The notes beneath the pieces are model-generated. The model did no database searches and was not told the DNA's origin. It was given only the letters and a program-made list of their open reading frames with translations. A program made the position numbers and the translations under genes. Below are positions 46,343 to 55,907 of a stretch of 64,000 bases of DNA, in pieces; positions within the stretch are counted from its first letter, which is position 1; every line of letters begins with the position of its first letter. This DNA is from Methanoculleus chikugoensis (GTDB lineage: Archaea > Halobacteriota > Methanomicrobia > Methanomicrobiales > Methanoculleaceae), in contig NZ_AP019781.1 in NCBI RefSeq assembly GCF_019669965.1, positions 1,613,092 through 1,677,091 of the forward strand. The letters run 5' to 3'.

Positions 46343-47467
46343 ATGGCAAAAGAGCGGACGCTCGTCCTCTGTGTCGATCGCGATGACGATCTCGGGTTTA
46401 AAGCCGGGATCGATGGCCCCATCGTGGGCAGGGAGGCATGCCTCCATGCGGCGACCTCGCTCGCCCTGGTCGATCCCGAGGACTCCGACGTCAACGCGAT
46501 CTTCGAGACGATCAAACTCCACGACGAACTTACCGGGAAAGGGGAAGAGGTCGCCGTCGCCGTCATCTGCGGCAACCATATGAACCTGCTCGAGGGTGAT
46601 CGGCGGGTAGCGTCCAGTCTCGACGCAATCCTCTCCGCAACGGGTTCCACATCCTGCATCATCGTGACGGACGGAGCCGAGGACGAGTACGTCCTCCCCA
46701 TCATCCAGTCCCGGGTGCCGGTCAGCAGCGTGCGGAGAGTCGTGGTCAACCAGATGCCGAACCTCGAGGGGACGTATTATATCTTACGGCGTCTGCTCGA
46801 CGACCCGAAGGTTTCGAAGATCGTGCTTGTCCCGGTCGGTCTCGCGATGCTCCTCTATGCCGTGGGATACCTCCTCGGGTACCCCGAGGGTGCGACCATC
46901 GTCGTCGTCGGCGTCATCGGCACCTACCTGCTCTTCAAGGGCATCGGAATAGACGAGGTCTTCGGTTACCTGATTACCTCGCTGAAAGCATCGCTCCACG
47001 GCGGGAGGTTCACGTTCGTCTCCTACATCGCTGCGATACTCCTCGGTATCGTCGGGATTATCCTCGGGCTCATAAGCCTCCTCGAATACTACTCCCCGTT
47101 CGGCATCGTCATCCAGGTGCTCGCGTTCATCTACGGTGCCGTCGCCTGGTTCACCGCCGCCGGCCTCGTGGCATCGGTGGGAAAGATCATCGACGTCTTC
47201 TTGAACGAACGCGAAGCCATCCAGCGGGTGATTGCCCTGCCGTTCTTCGTTCTGGCGATCGGGGCCATCGCCTACGGGGCAAGCATCTACATCCTCTCGA
47301 TCAGCAGCGAGATCTCCGGGTTCCCCATAACGAGTACGAGCGGTGCGCTGTATATCCTCTTCGCGATAATCGGAGGGCTCTTCTGCGCCTTTTTCGGCGT
47401 ATACCTCCAGTCGTTCCTGGGCCGCTGGGTCGACGAACGCGAACCGGTCGCGAACCAGTCGCACTGA
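46343..47467 (+). CDS. DUF373 family membrane protein
   Basis: A 374-residue archaeal protein with a soluble N-terminal domain (about 1-145: LVLCVDRDDDLG, GPIVGREA, VICGNH, IIVTDGAEDEYVLP) and seven or so hydrophobic helices (about 155-365). DUF373 is found across euryarchaea; function unknown. Confidence 0.9.
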   Translation: MAKERTLVLCVDRDDDLGFKAGIDGPIVGREACLHAATSLALVDPEDSDVNAIFETIKLHDELTGKGEEVAVAVICGNHMNLLEGDRRVASSLDAILSATGSTSCIIVTDGAEDEYVLPIIQSRVPVSSVRRVVVNQMPNLEGTYYILRRLLDDPKVSKIVLVPVGLAMLLYAVGYLLGYPEGATIVVVGVIGTYLLFKGIGIDEVFGYLITSLKASLHGGRFTFVSYIAAILLGIVGIILGLISLLEYYSPFGIVIQVLAFIYGAVAWFTAAGLVASVGKIIDVFLNEREAIQRVIALPFFVLAIGAIAYGASIYILSISSEISGFPITSTSGALYILFAIIGGLFCAFFGVYLQSFLGRWVDEREPVANQSH

Positions 47468-47802
47468 AGAGACGTGGCGGCGCCCGATCACCTTTCAGAA
47501 CCCAGGTTCTCCCCGTCTTGCGGGAGATTCCCGCCCCTCACTTCTCGACGACATAGCGGATGAAGCGTTTCGGCCTGATAACGACCGCAGTTGTAGACGG
47601 CACTCATCGGGCTGTGTGACGATGCCAGACGCCCCGGATCGTCCCTGCCGCGAGGCAGCAGCGGCCCCAAAAGACTCTCAATTCACCCGCCACACCCACC
47701 GCGCCCTTACGGGGATCGGGCCGCTGCCGCAGGCGTGAGCACGGCCGTAACGCCGTACTCGAAAGACCTGAAGGTAGCGTCAAAAGTCCGGCTTACCGAC
47801 GA
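47468..47802. other. Gene-free stretch
   Basis: About 335 bases with no supported gene or clear repeat. Only a short basic frame on the minus strand near 47540 looks vaguely protein-like and is too short to call. Confidence 0.4.
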
Positions 47803-48246
47803 TCAGGCAAAATAGCCGAATCCATCGGGGAATTCGCTGACGTTCTCGTAGTGTTTGACGTCCTGAGAGGTAACGACGGTGAGCGAGGGCACGACCACGC
47901 CGAACCGGTGAGCGGGGAACCAGTACGACCCCTGCCCGTAGTCGTTCGATGCATCTTTCACGCGCACCTCGATGCGCTCGAGATCGAGATACTGAACGCT
48001 GGCGTTGTTGAAGTTCAGTATCTCGAGTGCTTTCTGCCTCAGATCGGATTTCCCAATGAGGAGAACGAGGAACCCGATGCCGTCGTCTATCGTATAGTTC
48101 ATGGTGACGACGGCATCCGCCTTCTCCAGCCGGACGGTGACGTCTTTGACGGTGATGTAACTGTACCGCTCCTCGCCCGCCGCCACCGCGGGAGCAATGA
48201 GAGCAGCCACCAGCAGCAGCGCCATGCCGACCGCCAACCGTTTCAT
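47803..48246 (-). CDS. Small exported hypothetical protein
   Basis: A 147-residue protein with a clear signal peptide (KRLAVGMALLLVAALIAPAV, cleavage near AAG). The mature part is beta-rich (YSYITVKDVTVRL, AVVTMNYTIDDG, IEVRVKD) with no cysteine. Likely extracytoplasmic. A/T-rich promoter near 48270-48260 on the minus strand. No family recognised. Confidence 0.65.
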   Translation of the reverse strand: MKRLAVGMALLLVAALIAPAVAAGEERYSYITVKDVTVRLEKADAVVTMNYTIDDGIGFLVLLIGKSDLRQKALEILNFNNASVQYLDLERIEVRVKDASNDYGQGSYWFPAHRFGVVVPSLTVVTSQDVKHYENVSEFPDGFGYFA

Positions 48247-48478
48247 GGTATAGCGTATATAGAGCGGCTCATAAAGCCTTTATGGTCGATCCGCACCAAA
48301 TCGGCCGCATACACGACCGTCTGACGGATAGGGCGCGCAAGAGAGGTTTTTCCGGAGCGCCGGATGCCGCCGGCGCACCGTGCGGGAGCATCCGCGAGAA
48401 TAACTCCCGAAGGGAGAGATTCCATCGACATCCGACCGCTACGCTCTCCCCACGGGTATCAAAAAGTGCTTCGGGATC

Positions 48479-48754
48479 TCACTTCGCATGAGCGAGGACA
48501 ATCTCGATGCTTGATACGTTAGTCTTACCGGTATCGGTGTCGATCATCTCGGTCGACGTAAAGATCTCTTTTTTGTCCACGTTTGCAAGGAACCGGTTGA
48601 GCGCGATCTCCGCCGTATCGACCGCACGTGAAATTGCCTTCCCCCGGGCCTTAATCGCGACTTCCTCCGCTCCGTTATTGAACTGAGTGACCACCGCAAG
48701 CACGTAGTTCATGACAGGTTTGTTTCCTACGAATACTGTGTTGTCCTTTATCAT
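48479..48754 (-). CDS. albA: DNA/RNA-binding protein Alba
   Basis: A 91-residue archaeal chromatin protein: [18 protein letters not shown], then [20 protein letters not shown] with the conserved basic patch, and [14 protein letters not shown] at the end. It coats DNA and RNA as dimers. It starts 13 bases after the asd stop, so asd and alba are probably co-transcribed. Confidence 0.95.
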   Translation of the reverse strand: MIKDNTVFVGNKPVMNYVLAVVTQFNNGAEEVAIKARGKAISRAVDTAEIALNRFLANVDKKEIFTSTEMIDTDTGKTNVSSIEIVLAHAK

Positions 48755-48767
48755 TAGCCCACCTCGT

Positions 48768-49784
48768 CTAAAGGTACTTCTTCGAGCATATCAGTTCTGC
48801 GTTGAGGACGGATGCGCCTGCGGCCCCACGGATAGTGTTGTGACCGAGCGCAACGAACCGTAATCCTTCACGGATTCTCCCGACCGACACCGTCATGCCT
48901 CGCCCGCGGTTACGGTCGAGCCGTGGCTGCGGACGGTCGGGCAGGTCGAGGAACTCAACGGCCTTCTCCGGCTGTAAGGGTAGATTGTTGAAGGGTGACT
49001 TAAAGTTTGCGTAAACTTTTTTCACCTCGGCAACCGGCTCCTTCACGTCGATCCAGACCGCAATGGTATGCCCGTCGATGACAGGAACCCGGTGGCAACT
49101 TGCGCTCACGCTGAACGGAGCCGGAGTCACCTCGGAACCGTCAAACGATCCCATGATCTTCAGCGTCTCGATCTCCATCTTCTCCTCTTCGGAGCCGATG
49201 TAGGGAACGACGTTATCATAGATGTCCATAGCGGAGACGCCGGCAAACCCGCCCCCGGAGATAGCCTGCATGGTCGCCACGCGCACGTCATGGAACTCGA
49301 ACGATCTCAAGGGTGCAAGGGCCAGCGCAAGGACGATCGTCGAACAGTTCGGGTTCGTCACGATGAATCCCTCACGCCCGCGATCCCGCTGGACGTCGAT
49401 CAGACCGAGGTGATCCGGGTTGACCTCCGGGATCACCAGCGGAACGTCCGCATCCATACGGTGCGACCGGGCGTTGCTGCAGACGCCGATACCCGCATCA
49501 GCGATCTCCGTCTCAAGAGACGCCGCCACCTCGGGAGGGAGCGCCGAGAAGACGAGATCGCAGTCCTTCAGGCTCTCGACGGTTGTGGGAGTGACGACGA
49601 TATCGCTGACATTGTCCGGGTACGGCGCATCGAGGCGCCAGTTGACCACTTTGCCGTACGGTTTTCCCGCACTCCGCTCAGATGCGGTCAGCGTCTGAAG
49701 ATGAAACCAGGGATGATCCGCCAGCAACTGAACAAAGCGCTGTCCTACCGCTCCTGTGGCACCAAGCACTCCTACATTGATCAT
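48768..49784 (-). CDS. asd: Aspartate-semialdehyde dehydrogenase
   Basis: A 338-residue enzyme making aspartate semialdehyde for lysine, threonine and methionine. The N-terminal NADP-fold is [13 protein letters not shown], the catalytic Cys is C147 in VTNPNCSTI, and the His motif is [10 protein letters not shown]. It shares a strand and neighbourhood with ferredoxin, dapB and dapA, the lysine-path genes. The ATG at 49784 is chosen; the open frame further up is not family-like. Confidence 0.95.
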   Translation of the reverse strand: MINVGVLGATGAVGQRFVQLLADHPWFHLQTLTASERSAGKPYGKVVNWRLDAPYPDNVSDIVVTPTTVESLKDCDLVFSALPPEVAASLETEIADAGIGVCSNARSHRMDADVPLVIPEVNPDHLGLIDVQRDRGREGFIVTNPNCSTIVLALALAPLRSFEFHDVRVATMQAISGGGFAGVSAMDIYDNVVPYIGSEEEKMEIETLKIMGSFDGSEVTPAPFSVSASCHRVPVIDGHTIAVWIDVKEPVAEVKKVYANFKSPFNNLPLQPEKAVEFLDLPDRPQPRLDRNRGRGMTVSVGRIREGLRFVALGHNTIRGAAGASVLNAELICSKKYL

Positions 49785-49831
49785 AGACAAAAATATCTGT
49801 AGTGTAGGAGGTATTAAAAGAGTTGGTTTCT

Positions 49832-50005
49832 TTACTCCATGGAGATCGCTTCTGACGGGCACTCGTCGACGCAGGTCTCGCAATCGACGCAGAGATCGAT
49901 GTCGACCTTCGCCTTCCCGTCTTCCATAGTGATGGCGGAAGCCGGACAGACATCCACGCAGGTTTCACAACCGGTACACTTTTCAATATCAACAACTGCT
50001 GCCAA
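49832..50005 (-). CDS. 2[4Fe-4S] ferredoxin
   Basis: A 57-residue ferredoxin missed by length filters. Two cluster motifs: C10-X2-C13-X2-C16-X3-C20 and C39-X2-C42-X2-C45-X3-C49, each ending in Pro. Start is TTG at 50005, chosen because GGAGG lies 7 bases before. It sits between dapB and asd on the same strand, an electron carrier with unknown partner. Confidence 0.93.
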   Translation of the reverse strand: MAAVVDIEKCTGCETCVDVCPASAITMEDGKAKVDIDLCVDCETCVDECPSEAISME

Positions 50006-50066
50006 TTTGATTCCTCCGAATGTACATAGTTTACAATCGCATCAAAAATAAATTTCGCTTTCCTTA

Positions 50067-50825
50067 TCACAGCCCGAGGACATCCTGCATACTATAGATG
50101 CGCGGTTCCCTGCCGACGACCCAGCGTGCGGCCCGGACGGCGCCCTGAGCGAAGACCGCCCGGTCGTAGGCCCGGTGGGAGACCTCGATGCACTCGAAGT
50201 TCCCGGCAAAGAGGACGGAGTGATCGCCGACGATATCGCCGCCGCGGACGACGTGGACGCCGATTTCGCCTTTCCGCTCGGCCTCGCCGACACGGCCGTA
50301 GACTTTTTCGCGGCTTCCGAGTTCCTGGTCGAGGATCTCGAGGATGGTCTTTGCCGTGCCGCTCGGGGCGTCCTTCTTGTAGCGGTGATGGGCTTCGGTG
50401 ACCTCGATGTCATAGTCACCGAGCTCGCGTGCCGCTTCCCGCACGAGTTTCCAGAAGATGTTGACGCCGACGGAGAAGTTGCTCGATATCACCGCCGGGA
50501 CGGTTCCTTCGACGGCGCTCGCGATCGTCGTCCGCTGCTCGGGGGAGAACCCCGTCGTCCCGACGACGAGCGCCACGTCGTTTCGGGCGGCGGCTTTGAT
50601 GTTCTCGACCGCAGCGGCCGCAACGGTGAAGTCGATCAGGACGTCGGGCTTCTTCTCGTTCAGGAACGCATCTATCTTCCCCGCCGGGACGACCTCAGTC
50701 CCGAACAGCGTTCCTTCCCGTATATCGATGCCGCCGACCAGCTCCATGTCGGGGGCTTCATCGACGATCCGGCCGATGTTGGTGCCCATACGCCCCAGGG
50801 CACCGGATACGACTACCTTAACCAT
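50067..50825 (-). CDS. dapB: 4-hydroxy-tetrahydrodipicolinate reductase
   Basis: A 252-residue NAD(P)H enzyme of the diaminopimelate/lysine route. The N-terminal loop is VSGALGRMG, and the substrate-site motif is EAHHRYKKDAPSGTA (144-158). It overlaps the dapA stop by 8 bases, so dapA-dapB are one transcript. Confidence 0.96.
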   Translation of the reverse strand: MVKVVVSGALGRMGTNIGRIVDEAPDMELVGGIDIREGTLFGTEVVPAGKIDAFLNEKKPDVLIDFTVAAAAVENIKAAARNDVALVVGTTGFSPEQRTTIASAVEGTVPAVISSNFSVGVNIFWKLVREAARELGDYDIEVTEAHHRYKKDAPSGTAKTILEILDQELGSREKVYGRVGEAERKGEIGVHVVRGGDIVGDHSVLFAGNFECIEVSHRAYDRAVFAQGAVRAARWVVGREPRIYSMQDVLGL

Positions 50826-51693
50826 GGTTTACCAGCACCTTCCTCAGTTGTTCCGTCTTTGCTTCGTCAAGTTCGTCGAGCGGCAGCCTGACCGGTCCCG
50901 CGGCCATCCCGATGAGCTCCACCGCCTTCTTCACGGGGATGGGGTTCGTGTCCACGAACATCGCCCGCATGAGGGGAGCAAGTTCATAATGCAGAACCCG
51001 TGCGCGGGCAAGGTCGCCGGCCCGGAAGGCCTCGTACATCTCCACCATCCGGCGGGGGTCGACGTTTGCCGTCACCGATATCACGCCTGTGCCCCCTATG
51101 GCGAGGACGGGCATGGTCATTGCATCGTCCCCGGAGATCACGCTGAACTCCTCGTCCTGCGTCTCCTCGATGATGCGGGAGATCTGGGTGATGTCGCCGC
51201 TCGCCTCCTTGATCCCGACGATGTTCGGGTGTCTCGCGAGCTCGGCCACCAGGTCGGGCTGGAGGTTCTGCCCCGTCCGGCCCGGGACGTTGTAGAGGAC
51301 GATCGGGAGATCAAGGTCGGCGAGCTTCGTGAAGTGCTTGATGAGCCCGGAGCGGTTCGGTTTGTTGTAGTACGGGCTGATGACGAGCGCGCCGTCCGCA
51401 CCCACGTCCTTCGCCGACCGGGTCAGGCGAACGGCCTCCTCCGTGTTGTTCGAACCCGTCCCGGCAAGCACCGGCACCCGTCCGTCGACGACCTCGACGG
51501 TCTTACCGATCACCAGTTCGTGCTCCTCGAACGTGAGCGTCGCGGACTCGCCGGTCGACCCGCAGGGCACGATACCGTGAACCCCGCGCTGCAGGAGTGA
51601 TTCTATGTTGGACTGCAATCCTTCAATATCGAGACCCGCCCTCGAGTCCCGGTAAAAAGGGGTAATGATTGCCGGAAGGATTCCCTCAAACAT
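50818..51693 (-). CDS. dapA: 4-hydroxy-tetrahydrodipicolinate synthase
   Basis: A 291-residue class I aldolase-fold enzyme joining pyruvate and aspartate semialdehyde. The Schiff-base lysine is K162 in VGIKEASGD, with Y134 in LYNVPGRTG and the GSTGES pocket (45-50). First lysine-branch step; forms an operon with dapB. Confidence 0.96.
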   Translation of the reverse strand: MFEGILPAIITPFYRDSRAGLDIEGLQSNIESLLQRGVHGIVPCGSTGESATLTFEEHELVIGKTVEVVDGRVPVLAGTGSNNTEEAVRLTRSAKDVGADGALVISPYYNKPNRSGLIKHFTKLADLDLPIVLYNVPGRTGQNLQPDLVAELARHPNIVGIKEASGDITQISRIIEETQDEEFSVISGDDAMTMPVLAIGGTGVISVTANVDPRRMVEMYEAFRAGDLARARVLHYELAPLMRAMFVDTNPIPVKKAVELIGMAAGPVRLPLDELDEAKTEQLRKVLVNHG

Positions 51694-51703
51694 ATAGTTT
51701 GGT

Positions 51704-51892
51704 TTAACGCTTCCTGGTATTTATCTTTCTTGAGATGTACCCGGCAACCCGGTTCCGGACGGTCTTGCTGTCAATCATGGCAACTTCGGCGACCGCGTGT
51801 TTATTCTCTTCAAAGTCTCCGCTGAATCTGCTGCGGTGCTTGACGATCAGTTCTTCGCCGAGGTTCTTGATGTATGACGGTTTTATTCCCAT
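51704..51892 (-). CDS. rps17e: Ribosomal protein S17e
   Basis: A 62-residue small-subunit protein specific to archaea and eukaryotes: MGIKPSYIKNLGEELI and VAGYISRKIN are family landmarks. It is encoded directly before dapA, with a 10-base gap. Confidence 0.95.
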   Translation of the reverse strand: MGIKPSYIKNLGEELIVKHRSRFSGDFEENKHAVAEVAMIDSKTVRNRVAGYISRKINTRKR

Positions 51893-51904
51893 GTGGACCT
51901 ACCC

Positions 51905-52456
51905 TTACAATTGTGCATAGGTAATGCGATTCGACAGTTTAAGAATATTTTGTGCGACCGTGACCGGATCTTCCCCAAGAACCCGGATCATCGGCTCTTT
52001 CCCCACGGCCCCCCGGTCATAGATGACGTCGGGCACGCCCTCCCGGCAGCAGGAGGCGACTCCCCAGTCCATCGTCTGCACGCCCGGCGGTTCGTTCTCC
52101 CGGTCGAACGAGCAGACCTCGAAGAGGAGGTTATCGAGCTCCGGGAGGATTGCTTCCGAGAAACGGATGTTCGCGGCGCTCCGGATGCGCGGGTCGAAAC
52201 GCATGGCCGTAATGACGATCCGGGCCACGTGGTCGCTTGCCCCGAACGCGATCTCCCCGACGGGGTGCACCGCTTCGCCGAGCCTGACGATCCGGCCGAG
52301 GACTCCCGCCACATCGTCTTTGCTCCGCGCATCGGGCAGGGCGTAGCCGATGTTCATCCCGACCTCCGGGATGAGCCGGGCGTCCATCCGCTCAACCAGG
52401 AGCGCTACGGCCTCTTCCAGACGATCGACAACCTTCTCGCGCTCTTCCTGCATCAT
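51905..52456 (-). CDS. Stand-alone ThiN-type thiamine-phosphate synthase
   Basis: A 183-residue ThiN-domain protein (LIPEVGMNIGYALPDA, FGASDHVARIVITAM, RSAANIRFSEAIL), the archaeal thiamine-phosphate synthase that is usually fused to ThiD. Here it stands alone. The frame opens at 52483, but CATATAT there looks like the TATA box, so ATG 52456 with GAGGAT upstream is taken. Confidence 0.85.
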   Translation of the reverse strand: MMQEEREKVVDRLEEAVALLVERMDARLIPEVGMNIGYALPDARSKDDVAGVLGRIVRLGEAVHPVGEIAFGASDHVARIVITAMRFDPRIRSAANIRFSEAILPELDNLLFEVCSFDRENEPPGVQTMDWGVASCCREGVPDVIYDRGAVGKEPMIRVLGEDPVTVAQNILKLSNRITYAQL

Positions 52457-52496
52457 ACCTTCTATCCTCGGTCCGGGAGTCATATATGGATTGCGC

Positions 52497-53045
52497 TCAG
52501 CCGAGACCTACATCGCCGCGGACCTCCGCGAGCCCCTCGATCGCGAGGCGGTAGAACGTCTCCATGTCCATCAGGGATTCAATCATCCGGATCCTCTCGC
52601 GCTCGCAGCCGGCGGCAAACGACTTCTCCTTGAACTTCTTCTTCACCGTCCGGGGGGTGACCTCGTCGATCGCCCCGCCTTTCACCAGGGCGCAGGCGAT
52701 GATCAGGCCCGAGGCGCTGTCCGCCGCCTGGAGCGCAACCTCGACCGGCCGGACATAATCCCCAAAGAGCATGTGGTTGTGGCGCCTGACGACATCCGCG
52801 ATCTCTTCCGGGACACCGTTCTCGACGAGTATCCGGTAGCCCTCGACGCCGTGCCGCTCCATATCCCCGCCGACGACGTCGTAGTCGATGTCGTGCAGAA
52901 GGCCGATGACCTCCCATGTCGCGGCATCCTCGCCGAGCTGCTCCGCGACCTTCCTCATGATGGCGGCCGTGGCATGGCTATGTATGATATGGGATGGCGA
53001 CGTCACGTAACGCCGGAGCAGGGCCAGTGCCCCGTCTCTCTCCAT
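52497..53045 (-). CDS. HD-domain phosphohydrolase
   Basis: A 182-residue HD protein. Metal ligands are in HSHATAAIM (His), LLHDIDYD (His-Asp), and a later VEVALQAADSAS (Asp). RHNHMLFGDY is a second His-rich loop. Likely nucleotide hydrolase; substrate unknown. Confidence 0.85.
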   Translation of the reverse strand: MERDGALALLRRYVTSPSHIIHSHATAAIMRKVAEQLGEDAATWEVIGLLHDIDYDVVGGDMERHGVEGYRILVENGVPEEIADVVRRHNHMLFGDYVRPVEVALQAADSASGLIIACALVKGGAIDEVTPRTVKKKFKEKSFAAGCERERIRMIESLMDMETFYRLAIEGLAEVRGDVGLG

Positions 53046-53136
53046 AAGCGTGGGATTGTCGGTCGACCCGGATAAGCGTGTGGGTCGCCCCCACCCTATG
53101 GATAGAGATATACCTGCACGTACCCCACCTGTTTAC

Positions 53137-53319
53137 ATGAATCTACGGGTTCTTGAGGTGCTGGCCGCATTCGGGTGTCTTGCACTGTTTGTCGTGCTGC
53201 TGGTGACGCTGCCCGATCTTATGGTAGAGATGAAGGGGTTTGCATACGTCGCCGCACTGGTCGCCTTCATCGCCGCGCTCAGTATCGCCGGCTACCTGAT
53301 CGATAAAAAGGTCGCTTAA
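53137..53319 (+). CDS. Small two-helix membrane protein
   Basis: A 60-residue protein with two hydrophobic helices and a Lys-Lys-Val-Ala end. AGATATACC at 53105-53113 is about 27 bases before this ATG, which suits a leaderless transcript; the earlier in-frame ATG at 53098 precedes that box. Convergent with priL, overlapping by 4 bases. Confidence 0.55.
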   Translation: MNLRVLEVLAAFGCLALFVVLLVTLPDLMVEMKGFAYVAALVAFIAALSIAGYLIDKKVA

Positions 53320-54320
53320 CTCCGTTTTTTCTTTATATTTTTCTTGAACCGGTAGTAACTCAGCGGATGGTTGACCCGTTCGCAGTCTTTGTCCCGGTTG
53401 GCGCAAAGCCCGAACGTGCGCATGGTGGCGCATGACGGCGGGGTATACTCGGTGCCGCCCCGGCCGGAGATGTGCTCCACCTGGTACATCGTCATATCCG
53501 GGTCGAAGTCCGGAGCGCGCGCGAATACGTCCGCTATCTGGGCGACGTTCAGCCCGATGGTGTGGAGGAACGCCGTGATGGCGAACCGACCCATGTGCGT
53601 CAGGTTCGTTCCCGCGGTGATCGCCTGGATGAGCGCGCCGATGCAGGGCGGGAACGCCTCCTCCCTGACCTCGCCGAACTGCTCGAGGGCCTGCTGCTGC
53701 TGCAGCGCGGCAATCTCGCCTGTAACCGGCGCGAGACGTTCGCAGATCCCCCCCGGAACCCGGAGCGGCAACTGGTCGGCGATGATCGCCCGGATCCGTT
53801 CCCGGATAAGTTCATCGATCTCGCCCGCCTCAAGGTTCACGCCTCCCTGCCGGACCTCCCGGTTGACGAGCCGCCACCGCTTGTCGCGCAGGTGCGGAAC
53901 CAGTTCGACGTACCGGGTGACCGGCATTGAAACCGCCCGGGTATCGATGCCGACACTCTTGGCAACGAACCGCCGTATCTCCGGCTCTTCGGCCGCGAGG
54001 AAGAAGGATGCGCTTTCGGCCTCGTAGCGGGCAAGGCGGTCGATGAGCGACCGGTCGCCGATGCAGGAGACGAGCATCCGGGCAAGCGCGTAGCTCGCGA
54101 TCTCGAGTTCGGGCTTGAGGTTCCGGGTATCTTCGTCCCCGAACTCCTTTTTGAACGTGACCGCGGCAACGACCCGCTCCTTTGCCCGCTCGAGTGCCGC
54201 GGCGCCCGGGCTGCCGGTAAGGAACTCTTCGAGCGACTCAACGTGCCGGCGGGCCAGCTGCTGCGATTCTTTCAAAAAGGGGTATTTGATGAGTTCTTTG
54301 CGGTCGAGTACAATATCCAT
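53316..54320 (-). CDS. priL: DNA primase large subunit
   Basis: A 334-residue subunit that pairs with PriS to make RNA primers. The C-terminal cluster cysteines FPPC, PSCATMRTFGLC and DKDC form its [4Fe-4S] site. The ATG at 54320 overlaps the PCNA stop by one base, so PCNA-priL is an operon; priS is not in the window. Confidence 0.95.
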   Translation of the reverse strand: MDIVLDRKELIKYPFLKESQQLARRHVESLEEFLTGSPGAAALERAKERVVAAVTFKKEFGDEDTRNLKPELEIASYALARMLVSCIGDRSLIDRLARYEAESASFFLAAEEPEIRRFVAKSVGIDTRAVSMPVTRYVELVPHLRDKRWRLVNREVRQGGVNLEAGEIDELIRERIRAIIADQLPLRVPGGICERLAPVTGEIAALQQQQALEQFGEVREEAFPPCIGALIQAITAGTNLTHMGRFAITAFLHTIGLNVAQIADVFARAPDFDPDMTMYQVEHISGRGGTEYTPPSCATMRTFGLCANRDKDCERVNHPLSYYRFKKNIKKKRS

Positions 54321-55063
54321 CAATCGGCCTCGATCCGAGGAGCAAGGAGGTACTCGACGCGGCCGTTGCCGTCCGCAATGTCAAAGACAAACCTTACCGG
54401 GTGATCGATGCCGAGGTAGACCTCCACCTCGTCCGCGCGCGCCATGACCCGGCCCATGTCCTTTAAGTAGTCGATCGAGAAGAGAGAGCGGGCCCGCACC
54501 GGGTTTAACGCGACGAGTTCATCCTCGCCGAGCGCGAGTTTGATGTGGTCGGTATCCCCCTCCGCCTCCATGTAGAAGGTCATGGCATCGGGGTCGATCC
54601 CGAGCGCGATCTTATCGGAGATGACGGCAGCGGCTTTGATGGCGTTGTTCAGCGCGTCGCCCGGGACGACCGCCTTGCCGGGGAGGTCGATTCCCGGAGG
54701 GTTCGGGTCTTTCCGGATGGTGTTGACGTCAAGGAGCGAGATGGAGTAGCGGTAGCCGCCGAAACTCAGTTCTAGTTTCCGCTCTTCGTCGAGCAGGTTC
54801 AGGGTCAGCGCGTCGCCCTTCCCCATCATCCCGATGATGTTCTTCATCTTTGCGATATCCAGACCCAGCTCCCCGGTCGTTGCCGAGAAAGAGTTGAACG
54901 CCGTGCTCTGGAGTTCCAGGGAGACCATGGCCACGTTTGCGGTATCGACGGAGCGTGTCCGGATCTGGTCCTCGGCCGTGTGCAGGCGGCATTCCGTCAC
55001 CAGTGCGGCGATCGCATCGATGGATTCCCGAAATATTTCTGCGTCAATCGTTGCCTTTAACAT
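54320..55063 (-). CDS. pcn: DNA polymerase sliding clamp (PCNA)
   Basis: A 247-residue clamp: MLKATIDAEIFRESI at the N terminus, the inter-domain loop near IRKDPNPPGID, and LKDMGRVMA and EYLLAPRIE at the end. Trimeric ring that holds polymerases, ligase and nucleases on DNA. The upstream divergent gap holds its A/T-rich promoter. Confidence 0.97.
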   Translation of the reverse strand: MLKATIDAEIFRESIDAIAALVTECRLHTAEDQIRTRSVDTANVAMVSLELQSTAFNSFSATTGELGLDIAKMKNIIGMMGKGDALTLNLLDEERKLELSFGGYRYSISLLDVNTIRKDPNPPGIDLPGKAVVPGDALNNAIKAAAVISDKIALGIDPDAMTFYMEAEGDTDHIKLALGEDELVALNPVRARSLFSIDYLKDMGRVMARADEVEVYLGIDHPVRFVFDIADGNGRVEYLLAPRIEAD

Positions 55064-55295
55064 TGTGACCCCTTATTAAACTCTCGTTGAAAGTATATAA
55101 TCACCCTATTCATTATAGTGCTTTACGATCAAAATCGGCAAAAGGCTCATGACATCGGTCGCGGCAGACACCGATCGCCCGTACTCGGAACCGTATCATT
55201 GATGTTTAACAGCATCGAATACTATACATAATCTTCTTGATTGTGCCGGCGGTGCGGGCAGCCATCCGTCGACCTCAGGTGGAGGGTAGCTCCCA

Positions 55296-55907
55296 ATGGG
55301 TTCTCAATGGACTAAAGACAGCGTCTATCGAAAGGCGATGAAAGCGGGATACCGGGCACGCGCCGCCTACAAACTGCTGGAGATCCAGCAGCGAAACGGC
55401 ATCATCAGACCCGGCGACAACATCGTCGACCTCGGGGCGGCGCCGGGCAGCTGGCTGCAGGTGCTCCGCGACCTGACCGACGGGAAGGTCATCGGCGTGG
55501 ATCTCAATCCCATCGCGCCCATGGAAGGCATCACCACCATCGTCGGGGACTTCACCGACCCTCTTGTTCAGGAGCGTATCCGCGAGGAGGCCCGCGGTGT
55601 CGTCAACGTCGTGGTCTCCGACGCCTCGCCGAAACTCTCCGGGCAGAAGAGTTACGACCAGGCCCGTGCAATCGGGCTCGGCGAGGACGCACTGGCGTTT
55701 GCCTGCACGATCCTGAAACCCGGCGGCAACATGGTGATCAAGTCGTTCCAGGGCGAGCTCTTCGGCGAACTGATTGCCGAGGTGAGGAAGCATTTCTATT
55801 CCGTCCGGGGCTACAGGACGAAGGCGTCGCGGAAAGGGAGTGCCGAGACCTATATTATTGCAAAAAATTTCAAAGGAACCTGCGATGGTGCTGAAAGACC
55901 CTTATAA
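55296..55907 (+). CDS. rlmE: 23S rRNA (uridine-2'-O-) methyltransferase RlmE/FtsJ
   Basis: A 203-residue SAM methyltransferase. VDLGAAPGSWLQV (44-56) is the SAM loop, and the catalytic tetrad K-D-K-E can be placed at RAAYK, SDASPK, MVIKSF and SAETY. It modifies 23S rRNA or tRNA. The 3' end overlaps moaA by 23 bases. Confidence 0.95.
   Translation: MGSQWTKDSVYRKAMKAGYRARAAYKLLEIQQRNGIIRPGDNIVDLGAAPGSWLQVLRDLTDGKVIGVDLNPIAPMEGITTIVGDFTDPLVQERIREEARGVVNVVVSDASPKLSGQKSYDQARAIGLGEDALAFACTILKPGGNMVIKSFQGELFGELIAEVRKHFYSVRGYRTKASRKGSAETYIIAKNFKGTCDGAERPL

Noticed and set aside
47540-47610. Short minus-strand frame ending RFIRYVVEK
   Set aside because: Only about 21 codons from a GTG; may be a gene fragment but cannot be supported.
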